Source: Trichostrongylus colubriformis (Eukaryota > Nematoda > Chromadorea > Rhabditida > Trichostrongylidae). From it: 64,000 nucleotides of DNA. The stretch's first letter is position 1. The number at the start of each line of letters is the position of its first letter. Below, piece by piece: positions 13,820-22,924 of this stretch. The stretch is from the NCBI GenBank assembly GCA_963978905.1, contig OZ022257.1, positions 31,511,274 to 31,575,273 of the forward strand, read 5' to 3'. The translations under genes and the position numbers were made by a program. Below the pieces are notes generated by a model. That model was given only the letters and a program-made list of their open reading frames with translations, did not search any database and was not told the DNA's origin.

Positions 13820-13987
13820 CAGTCCATTTCCCAAAAACTGAGTAGGCGTGTCCTACGGACTTGTATAAACGTAACTCCCTCAATTCTCTCACCCCACCAC
13901 ACACTCTCACTCTCGCCACGTACTCTCACTCTCGCCACTCACCCAAGTTCGAAGGACACGCCCATTCAGTTTTCGGGAGATGGACTA
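13820..13987. mobile_element. Small TIR element abutting MITE copy 1
   Basis: Arms of about 45 bases (CAGTCCATTTCCCAAAAACT... against ...AGTTTTCGGGAGATGGACTA) enclose a CT-rich centre with repeated ctctcactctcgccac. Its right end meets the TA at which the next element starts, so one probably inserted at the edge of the other. Confidence 0.7.
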
Positions 13988-13989
13988 TA

Positions 13990-14485
13990 CAGTAGCGCTC
14001 AAAAGTCTTCGGCGAAATGGTCTTTCACTTGGGTTTTTCACTTGTAACTTTTTTGCAACTGCATCGATCTAAGAGAAATTTTAGTATGTTGTACTTGGAG
14101 ACACTGCATACGTACTATTTTGGCCTCAACGGTGTAGGTTACGTGGTTATACGAAATTTTTCGTTTTTGTAGTGCCATCGCTATGCCACCCCGCTTTGCC
14201 GCTGTCATCAAAGTCGTGGTCTTTCTACAAAATATTGATGTTCTCTGAGGCTTGCTCGTTTTGTTTTTGTAAAGAAAGCCGTTTTTCTTGACCAAGCCTT
14301 TTACTTTTTTTCGGTAGTCCTGTAGTAAATCCTTGCGAAAAACCATGAAAAGTGTCAAGCGGCATTCAAGTAGAAGGAAATGTTGGCAATAGGTTCAGGC
14401 ACCACGTATTAAAATTCTGTCATTTGGTCAAGTAGAAAAAAGTCATGACAAAAATGTTTTGGCCGAAGACTTTTGAGCGCTACTG
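13990..14485. mobile_element. Tc1/mariner-type MITE, copy 1
   Basis: CAGTAGCGCTCAAAAGTCTT begins it and the inverse ends it, with TA flanks (13988-13989, 14486-14487). The 496 bp contain no transposase motif. A second copy of the same family lies at 50091-51308. Confidence 0.85.
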
Positions 14486-14984
14486 TACATGTGAAGATTG
14501 CGGTGATGCTTACATGTGAGGTCTTCCAAAGAACAGAGCGCTTTTTCATCCTCATTTTTTGTCTCCTTGTGGCAAATGAATATGATTTCCGTTGTCAGCG
14601 TCTCAGATTGACCTTTATTACACGTTTCCAGCGAATTTGATGATCCGATTTTTTGAACACCGAGAGGCCAGTAACATGCGGAGTTGGCATTCTTGCATAA
14701 ATGAGTGCTATATGCTTTCACGTCTTCGTTACTACAGCGGATGATGACAGATGTTCTCACATGTAGCAGGAGGAGAGCTGCTGCTACATGTGAGAACCTA
14801 GCCTGAGTTTAGGGAGGGGATGGAGATTCGACATAAGTCAAACAAGTTCTATGTACAGGTAAGGCTTGCTCACCCAAAGCTTCCTACCCGCCTTTAGGCT
14901 TAGGCTAAAACTTACATCCTGCTGTTGTGTATCTACGTGTTTGTGAGCAATGGTGTGCGTTGTGTTATCATCAAAGCCAGTGTT

Positions 14985-15305
14985 ACGGGTGATTCGATTG
15001 TTTCATTCTTTCCAATCTTTGATATTGACCGGTGGATGTGTTCATTAAGAAAGCTGACACGTCAAGCACCACGTCATTTCGATCAATACGGCATCAATAC
15101 GATACGATAAGTATCATTCTGTTATAATGCTCATTACCCTACACCTCAGTGATTCTTCGACAAAGTCGACCCTAGGAGGCGGGGTCGGTCATCCAACAAA
15201 GCGTCAGGCGCTATCCGTTGCGCTGTTTCTACAGCAGAGAAACGCGCTTTTTCACCGGGATTTCGCCACAGATAACCTTCTTACGCCTATAGTTTTCATG
15301 TGAGT
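14985..15305 (+). repeat. Interspersed repeat family G, copy 1
   Basis: Shares tttgatattgaccggtgga, acacgtcaagcaccac and the end tagttttcatgtgagtgac with 43620-43955 and, inverted, 55382-55690. A shorter related end lies at 16735-16850. No coding is seen. Confidence 0.7.
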
Positions 15306-16734
15306 GACAGAATTCTCAATTGGAGCTTTTTCATTTATCATATTATCGCTAATGCTGAATCTTGAACGTGAAGGGGTGACGGTCGGAATACACGTAAATG
15401 AGCTCACTAGACCACGCGGTGGCCACGCATCTTCCACGTTGGGGCTTCCTCCCCTTGCAATGTACGCGACTCTTGGCTCGCCGCTGAAGACGTCATGTGC
15501 TTGCATCGTTGTCACAAGCACAGCAGCGAACTCAAGTCGCGGAGAGGATGCAAAAAAATATTGAAAACAGTGAAGATTATAGAATTCCTACAACTGCGCT
15601 GAAAAAGGCGTAGAAAACTGTAGATGGGTAGTGGTGCATGTGGTGCATTGGCACGAGAGCGTTGTTCATGACTGTGATGCTCACCTCCGGAATTGGTGAT
15701 ACAGAATTAGCGGCTGGGAGAATGCCAATTTGTGATGATGAGGGCGAATTGGCGGTCTAAGCCAGCGTACCCCACCATGGCTCTGGCCTGGGAACGTGCT
15801 AGAAAGGGATCCTTCTCTTCTCACACAAAGGCTCAGACAAAACTATACGCCTGAATATGCAGATTGACACTTCGGTGGTGCTTGAGTGTCTAACACTCTA
15901 CAGCATTCTGAAAGATGCCTGCCCTTACGGTAGCACCCGGCGTTTTCACGGTACCTTGGTATAGTACTATTGTGATTCCTGTTATTCCTACGTTAGTAAT
16001 TCTTGCAAGCTACGCGTCTGCGTCAAATTTGAACTATTCATTGAGACTTACGTCGTAACATCGCTCATGGTAATATCCAGTAGAGTTAGACGACCGCTAA
16101 ACTATAGAAATCAACTGGCAACTAAGACTTGCTCGCGAAGTTTTTTAGTGTTTCTTACCACGTCAAACAATGTTATCTAGAGGAAAACAAAAAAGGTTCA
16201 TTCATACCCAACCTTTATGTATCTAGATTCAGGGGGTAGCAGTGAACGTTTACAGAAAGTGACGAAGATGGCTCACTCAATCTCAGAGAAAAAGAAATTA
16301 AGAAAGTACCCTTCACCGTTCTAAGAGTCATTGGTGATTAAAGGCATCATTAGGGGAAAGTCGGACGAAAAGTAAAAGAAATAGTGCATATGAAAGCCGA
16401 GATGCCTAGCAATAGGACAGTGAAGAAACAGCGGATGGAATTGGCCTAAAACCCGAGAAATAGGACCCCCTTTCCACTGTTGATTCTCGAAGCGGACGAC
16501 CTGTCCGTCAAGAGGGGAGTAGTCTGATCTAGTTTTCCATTGGCATGTTGCCAAGTAAACACAGGGGAATTGTTTGGAAAGACGACAACATCTATTTCTT
16601 GAGTGAGTTTCACGCTAAAACTGCGAAAGCGCGCCGCAAAACCCCCGATCCTACCCCATCTCCTCGACCGCTCTCACCCCAATCAATCGGGAATTACGTC
16701 ATCGAGAGGCGGAACCACTGAGTGGCAGAGGCGG

Positions 16735-16850
16735 AGCCCCTGAACGCTTCGCCGTTTTGCAGCGCTTCTACAGCTCGGAGGGGCGCTTTTTCACCGGGAT
16801 TTCGCCGCAGATAGCCTTCTTAGGCCCAGGACTACCATGTGAGTGACTTC
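16735..16850 (+). repeat. Repeat family G, partial copy
   Basis: Matches the right part of 14985-15305 (gcgctttttcaccgggattt ... ccatgtgagtgac). The left part is missing or unrecognisable. Confidence 0.6.
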
Positions 16851-17982
16851 TTCTTGGGATTTCTCCACTATTGCCTACCCCTAATGATGTCTTTAAAACT
16901 GAACGTTGAGGTTCAAAGGTCCCGTAAGGCCTACCAATAAAAAAACTTATGCAAAGTTCACTTGCAACTTTTACAGGCAGCTAGATTTTCGAGCTCCTTT
17001 CATCTTACTATGGCACCATGCATGTAGCACCTCGTTCTTTACATGCGGTCTCAGCATCACCACAGATCCCATTATTCGCATCATCGGCTCCCGTTTTATA
17101 TCCAACATGTCTACCTACCGGCACTGACCCCTCAGCGGAACACATATTCAACTCCAGTTCTCTTCTCCTTCCAACATTAACCTCTCTGTCGTGACCGGTG
17201 CGGTAAGCGGTTTGAATCGTTACATCGGATTGTTCGACCGCCACCGGACCACGGCAGAACGTGGGTGTTATAGGGCCCACACCCCATCAGGGTACCTGTC
17301 GCACTGGTGAGAATGCCAATTGACACCTGTGCGGGCCCTCTGAGGCCTGTACCCTAACCGCTATCTAGAGGACTACAGATAAAGGTATTGTAGACTATGT
17401 GTGCTATTACCACTACAGGACACAGGGGTATTATACTATTTCACCACCAGACTGAACATACTATTAAATATATGGTGATAACATTACATAATAAGGACAG
17501 CAAGAGATGAGAGAGAGAAAGGAAACAATTACAACATCAACATCTATCATAGAAATGTAATGAGCTCACAGGGACTGGTCGATTTGGAGGTGACGAGGGA
17601 TAACCCAAGTGCGAGGGAAGAGGGTAGCATGTCCGGTCCACCAGGCTAGCGTCCTTGTCGAGGATCTTCTTTTTCGGCGACAATCAGCTTGACATCGAGA
17701 TTCGTTGACAGATTGACCGCTCCGGACGACGACAGAGACAGACGACTTAATTGACTTGGCGGCAACCGGGCGGATCGATAGTTTCCCGCGCTACATGTGG
17801 CTGAGACCGTTTACGGTAGACGTTGACCATAATCTTGAAAGGACTGATCTAGCCCCGAGCGCGGATTCCTAGCGGCGCATGCTACAAACCCAGGGAAGGT
17901 CGTACGCAAGTCACGACACTCTCAACATCCGTAGCTTCAATTATGGCTTCCACTTTCCTTTCAGAATCAATCCCCCATCAGT

Positions 17983-18366
17983 TGTTGTGGACTCACAACC
18001 TTTCCATAATATTATACTAACTTGTCCATGACAAACGATAGCATTGATAACGGTGAGCACCTTTGATTATGCAATGAATGATAAGTATTACTCAAAATAT
18101 ATCCATAGGCATGAACTGAGCAGATCCTAAGTAGGTATCCTGGAGTGCTATGAAGTAGTTCCCCTTAGGCGCGGCACTCCCTTTCATGCCTAGTAGTAAT
18201 CATCCCCACAAGCCAACTAGTGGCAAACTTAGATATTATGTAGTGGGTCTGCCCACATTATCCTGTATAAATACCCAGTGAAATGTATTATTAATGTTCT
18301 TGTACGTAACGTCGTAATCAACCTTTGTTACACGTGCGTATAGCTATCCATTGGTCACCTCCCAAA
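17983..18366 (+). repeat. 5' LTR
   Basis: Begins TGTTGTGGACTCACAACC, itself a short inverted repeat (GTTGTG/CACAAC). A TATAAATA box sits at 18266-18273. It is about 32 bases longer than the 3' LTR, mostly through a block of about 30 bases near 18312-18341. The rest is almost the same, with scattered substitutions. Confidence 0.9.
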
Positions 18367-18367
18367 T

Positions 18368-18381
18368 TGGTGCATCGGCCG
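18368..18381 (+). promoter_or_regulatory. Primer-binding site, tRNA-Gly type
   Basis: TGGTGCATCGGCCG starts one base after the 5' LTR. It is complementary to a tRNA 3' end of the form CGGCCGATGCACCA, which is how nematode tRNA-Gly(GCC) ends as I recall it. The match stops after 14 bases. Confidence 0.75.
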
Positions 18382-18404
18382 TTGGAATAACACAAGTGCC
18401 CGGC

Positions 18405-18875
18405 TTTTCTCCGCGAGTCCTCTCACGGGGAAAACTCTCATCACTCTTTTGCGCTAGCTCTCTTCTGAGAGACAAAAGAGTTACTCAGTTCTTCTTCGCG
18501 AGTCCTCCCCAGAGGACTCAGAAGAACAAAAAACCAACTCCTTCTCTGCGCGTTCTCTTCGGAGAAACCAGAAGGATCTTCCACACTTTCCAACTACTTG
18601 GAAACCAAAAAGTTCTTCTCTGTGCGTCCTCGACTGAGGAACCAAAAGAACAATACAAAGCCTTCCCAGCGACTTCTCTCCGGAGAATCCAGGAAGCCAA
18701 CAAAGTTCCATTCTTGCGAGTTCTCTCAGGAGAAACCAGAAGGAAATTTGAGTTCTTTCAACCTCACAAGAAAGAACTAATAACAAGACCTTCTTTGACA
18801 GCCTCCATTGAGGAACCAGAAGGCAACTCTTAATTTCTTGCGCGAGTCCTCAACCGAGGAACCCAAGAATAACAC
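18405..18875 (+). repeat. Array of about nine stem-loop repeats in the retroelement leader
   Basis: Between primer site and gag, a 35-40-base imperfect palindrome recurs about every 45-60 bases. The common form is an outer TTCT.../...AGAA stem and an inner GTYCTC-4 bases-GAGRAAC stem. Centres lie near 18423, 18466, 18514, 18560, 18633, 18681, 18730, 18810 and 18859. Stem changes are often compensated on the other arm (GAGTCCTC/GAGGACTC, GTTCTC/GAGAAAC), which suggests selection on RNA structure. An open frame of 160 codons (18351-18833) crosses the array and contains the repeated peptide LRVLxGETRR, but it has no family I recognise. Confidence 0.75.
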
Positions 18876-19001
18876 CAGAAAGACCCGCGTGGCAGGAACA
18901 ATCCTATTGCGGAACCAGCGAAGCTTCAAAAAGTCGTTGTTACCCTTTGAATTGTGAAAAAAATCTATTCGACACTCAGAATCAGTTGCCAGACCTACAA
19001 A

Positions 19002-20335
19002 ATGGCCAAAATTCAAGTGTTTAAAACCAAGATTACCAACGCTTGCGTTTTATTCAAGTCTAGTGAACCACAAATCACTAACTTGGACCAAGCATTCAGA
19101 TTTCCTCGACAAATTGAGGAGTGTAGAGCCTACATAGCAGAAAAAACTGCTCAGCTGAATAATCTTACAAGGACTATCAGCTCTGCAAAGCAGTTTCATG
19201 ACTCCTGCGTCAAGGGAGCCATAGAAACCATCAATGGACGAGCTGAGCACAAGGAACGGGAGAAGCTCATGATGGACTTAAACAAACACCTGGAATCGGA
19301 GTCAAACAGCCTGGAGATCAAAGTTATACAATAGCTGAACCAAATCGACTTCAGGAAGAGTTACTACAACAAACTTCTCTACTGGCTTCATCTACACCCC
19401 TTCACAGCCAAGCTGTCGCAAATACTAACAGCAGCTGTCAGGAGTGGTCGAGCGGCGCCATAACACCACAAGAGCGCAACGTTCGGGTCAGACGCCCATT
19501 ACTGGAAGTACCCACATTCTCTGGGAACCACAGGGAATTTAACACATTCTGGCCCGTATTTGAGTCGCTAATCCACAATGATGCCGAATTGAGCGACCAG
19601 GAAAAGTTCTTATTCCTGAAGCAAGCTCTAAAAGGGAGAGCAGCCGCTTCAATCAGCAGTATCCCCGTAATGGGGGCAAAGTACGCCACAGCCGTCAACA
19701 TTCTGAAGAAGCATTACGACAGATCTGCAAGCATCGCAGATATCTTGATCAACGAGATCGAACGTCTCCCACGTGCTCTAGGAAATCCAAGGAGCTGCCG
19801 TGAAACGCTCGAAGCTATTTCTTCACGCATCATACACCTGGAACAAACCGGTGTGCCTATGAATGCCGACCGAATGTGGAGACGCCTGATTCTCTCGAAG
19901 TTCACAGAGTCGATCTGTGGCACGGTGATAAAGAAGGAAAATGAAGCCGGCATCCCATTTGATGCAAACAGGATTATTGATTCCATCGATGAGATAATCA
20001 CTCTTCAAGAGACTATCGAGCTCACAACTAGGACACTGTTCGGTTTCTATCAAAGCAACTACAGGAGCCAGCAAGAACGTACACTTGACAACGGACTATA
20101 CTCCAAACAAAGGATCAAACGAGCGTGCCTCTGTGGGGAAATACACTCACCACAAGAATGTCACAAGTTTGATTCCCCAGAGCAGTGAAGAGCGGAAGCG
20201 AAGCGGCAAAGAGTATGCTGGAGGTGTTTTAGCAAGGAATACAGCTCTAGATTGTGTTCTACTGTTGGCAAATGTCAAAAATGTAACAAAGACCACCACT
20301 CTTCCCTTTGTGCTTCTACTGGAAACAGACAACCA
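19002..20335 (+). pseudogene. BEL/Pao-type gag, with one frameshift and one internal stop
   Basis: Starts at 19002 in a good context (aaaATGG) and opens with MAKIQVFKTKITNA and a coiled-coil-like stretch. The frame ends at TAG 19332 and resumes one base out of register near 19331-19334. The resumed frame contains EVPTFSGNHREFNTFWPVF and SDQEKFLFLKQALKGRA, the signature of the DUF1759 capsid region of Pao/BEL gag. A TGA at 20186 precedes a nucleocapsid with CWRC, CQKC and NKDHHSSLC knuckles in the same frame. Gag would form the particle. The lesions suggest decay; readthrough of the TGA is the alternative. Confidence 0.85.
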
Positions 20336-21466
20336 ACAGCAAATACATCGATCCGGAGCAGCCTGTCTTCAACAACGCATTTTCAACCGCCATCAAGAAG
20401 CACCATCTCGATGAGCAGCAACTGCTTCATGCTGCCTTCAGGTGAAAGCTACCAACGACGAACGAGTCATGTTCGAGGACTACCAAACAAGAGTCCTCAA
20501 AAGAATATAGTAGCCGAATCACACCTGCCGACTCTCCGTCAACCGGTGCTGCAATTAAAGTCGACGAACCCGGACTCAGAGACTGGGTGCAGCTCAATCA
20601 TTATAACTACACCACTAATCTCTTTCAAAGATGATTACAAAACTGAAAAACATCACGAATCAGAGTCACTGGTTTGGAACGCAGAATGTGGCAGAGATGA
20701 TGCTCCTACCTACACTTTTGCGGAGATTCATAGAGAAGCCATCACTACCAAACAGGTGAATATTACTGGAGTTCCCTCCACTGAAGAAATCAAAGCAATC
20801 GAGGACAACTTCAACATTGCCAACGATCTAGAAGACGTTTGCCTCCAGTCGACGGATGATGCCAGGTGCGACCACAAAACCACCAATATCAAAGCCAAGA
20901 CGAACTCTCTGGACAACAAGCTAATCATGAGCATTCAAGAATGCAGCATTATCGCCTCGCTAGCGCAAGACTTTTGCAGCAGCATCTCAGGGGATGGAGT
21001 AGCGTTATCGTGCTATTCCCAGCGACAAGTTTTCGCGGAAACGAATGATGACCGACCAACATTTCCGATGAAATGCAAGTCGCCTACACTACAAACAGCT
21101 ACAAAAATCTACGAAACAGCACCCAAATACGCTGATATTTGTCGAGTAACATGTGACAAGGAGAGCTACAACGTAATAGCTGAGCTCAGAGCATTTCACA
21201 CACGTTGGAATGCCTCATCTGACGTGCATATGACAACTGAAGGTGCGATTTACATCAACTACCCGGCTATGGAACACTTCCTGAACTTCGCAGTCGAACA
21301 CTGGAAAATTTACACCAGTTCCGCAGTGGCTACTACCATAGTTGCAATAGTGCTTCTAGTTCCGAGAATCTTATCGCGAATCCTATTCTATCAGTTGAAG
21401 ACGCGAACAGTTTTACCTCTTCACCTATGTGCTTATGGGATTTGTTCGCTTGATTTTGTTTTCTGA
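20336..21466 (+). CDS. C-terminal part of gag fusion: envelope-like segment with membrane anchor
   Basis: The frame carrying the zinc knuckles stays open to TGA 21464, giving a 404-codon stretch from 20252. After a Ser/Thr-rich region comes a segment with regularly spaced cysteines (CSIIAS, DFCSS, LSCYSQ, MKCKSP, CRVTC at about 20943-21156). A hydrophobic span (SAVATTIVAIVLLV, about 21321-21362) and a short basic tail follow. This is the layout of the end of an envelope glycoprotein; some nematode Pao elements carry such genes. No polymerase residues lie between gag and this part. The envelope assignment is inferred from layout, not from a family match. Confidence 0.5.
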   Translation, partial: TANTSIRSSLSSTTHFQPPSRSTISMSSNCFMLPSGESYQRRTSHVRGLPNKSPQKNIVAESHLPTLRQPVLQLKSTNPDSETGCSSIIITTPLISFKDDYKTEKHHESESLVWNAECGRDDAPTYTFAEIHREAITTKQVNITGVPSTEEIKAIEDNFNIANDLEDVCLQSTDDARCDHKTTNIKAKTNSLDNKLIMSIQECSIIASLAQDFCSSISGDGVALSCYSQRQVFAETNDDRPTFPMKCKSPTLQTATKIYETAPKYADICRVTCDKESYNVIAELRAFHTRWNASSDVHMTTEGAIYINYPAMEHFLNFAVEHWKIYTSSAVATTIVAIVLLVPRILSRILFYQLKTRTVLPLHLCAYGICSLDFVF

Positions 21467-21568
21467 TGACTACTTGTGCTTGCTCATGTATCTCTGATGT
21501 GATTTTATTATTCGATGTCAGTGATCATGAATTGTACTGAGCTACCGCTCATTTCGCCCCCGCCCCAG

Positions 21569-21920
21569 TGTTGTGGACTCACAACCTTTCCATAATATTA
21601 TACTAACTTGTCCATGACAAACGATAGGATTGGTAAGGGTGAGCACCTTTGATTATGCAATGAATGATAAGTATCACTCAAAATATATCCATAGGCATGA
21701 ACTGAGCATATCCTAAGTAGGTATCCTGGAGTGCTATGAAGTAGTTCCCCTTACGGGCACTCCCTTTCATGCCTAGTAGTAATCATCCCCACAAGCCAAC
21801 TAGTGGCAAACTTAGATATTATGTAGTGGGTCCGCCCACATTATCCTGTATAAATACCCAGTGAAATGTATTATTAATGTTCTTGTACATAACGTAGTTA
21901 TCCATTGGTCACCTACCAAA
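21569..21920 (+). repeat. 3' LTR
   Basis: Second copy of the LTR, with its TATAAATA box at 21849-21856. It lacks the block of about 30 bases found in the 5' copy. The bases just before it (cgcccccgccccag) are pyrimidine-rich, not the purine tract expected for plus-strand priming. Confidence 0.9.
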
Positions 21921-22384
21921 TCAGTCGCGATTTCAGCTTTTGCTCGAACTTTCATGTCTACCAGTCACTCGCCAAACTCCTGATTCCTCATACATATGTT
22001 ACACCTTCACCTCTCCCTCACCATTCTCATCACGCTCTATGAATTAATTACTTTAGAAACGAGTGGGATGTCTATTTACTCATATGTATCAATTAGCTGA
22101 CAAAGAGTATATTTTACGCACGCATACGTGGCGCGATCATGTGTTATTGATGCTAAACTTGAGAGTTTGACTTGTATCAATGAAGTGGTACTGCAAGCTA
22201 CAAGTGAACTCCTTCACTCATACACTTTCACCTTGCCCCTCGTGCGGTGCATTACTTTTGGCATTTTTAAGGTCAACAGTCGGTTCAAGCAATGAAGTAG
22301 GGTTACCCTACAGGCAGGTCTAGGACGTGCGAAGTAAAGTACGAAGTAACCCAGAATAGTCCTATCTCACCGTATCCTTATTGT

Positions 22385-22920
22385 ACACTTTCTAGACTAA
22401 AGAAATTCACCCCTTTCTCCGTTATAAAGATATGGAGCCTTCGGCCGGCACAGTCAGACTCTAAACATCTATGGAATCACGGCCCGCCCAAAACGGCGGA
22501 AGCTGCTTCCGTGATGGCTCTCTTATGGGAAGCTTACTAAGGATTGACCCCCCGGTTCATGGAAGTCACAGAGCTCTTGCTGCGTTCTTAGAAACGGAGG
22601 GCGTTGAGGACCTGGGGAAAACGGAATCTTCAAGAGCACCACCCAGTATGAATACACTCAGGTACACAAAGTGAACACACCTTAGCAAGGTCGTGCACCA
22701 AGGGACGAAAGCTAGGTTCTACCGAGATGGGGAGACACATCATGTTCACCTGGGAAAAGTTCCCGATTCTACTCGTGCAGAAAGCTGCAATGGAGTTTAG
22801 TGATAATGTGAGATGTGTTCTTAATTTGATAGAAATACCTCATCAAAATCTGCTGAACTTTAACTTATATAGCGTTGAAAGTACAGGAAAGATGTCTCTT
22901 TTTTTTTTTGGGACCACTCA
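22385..22920 (+). mobile_element. Truncated CAGGGGGTGCCA MITE copy
   Basis: Shares blocks with the two copies at 48 and 50 kb (for example caccacccagtatgaat and gagacacatcatgttcac). It lacks their first 200 bases and its right end is degraded (ttttttttgggaccactcac). Confidence 0.75.
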
Positions 22921-22924
22921 CAGA

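Larger units (their letters stand above)
17983..21920 (+). mobile_element. Complete small LTR retroelement, BEL/Pao-type gag, no polymerase
   Basis: A 3.9-kb element bounded by two similar LTRs and flanked by TCAGT (17978-17982 and 21921-21925), a 5-bp target duplication as made by BEL/Pao elements. Its order is LTR, primer site, structured leader, gag (from 19002), zinc knuckles, envelope-like segment, LTR. No protease, reverse transcriptase, RNase H or integrase is present, so it could only move with enzymes supplied in trans. Matching target duplications show that it inserted as a unit and not as a fragment of a larger local copy. Coding is interrupted by one frameshift (about 19325-19333) and one TGA (20186). 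Confidence 0.88.

Noticed and set aside
18351..18833. 160-codon open frame in the retroelement leader as a protein gene
   Set aside because: Its repeats follow the stem-loop units, it starts upstream of the primer site, and no family matches. RNA structure explains the pattern better.
18405..18875. CRISPR-like array of repeats with spacers
   Set aside because: The DNA is eukaryotic, the repeats vary and are palindromic, and they sit inside an LTR element leader.
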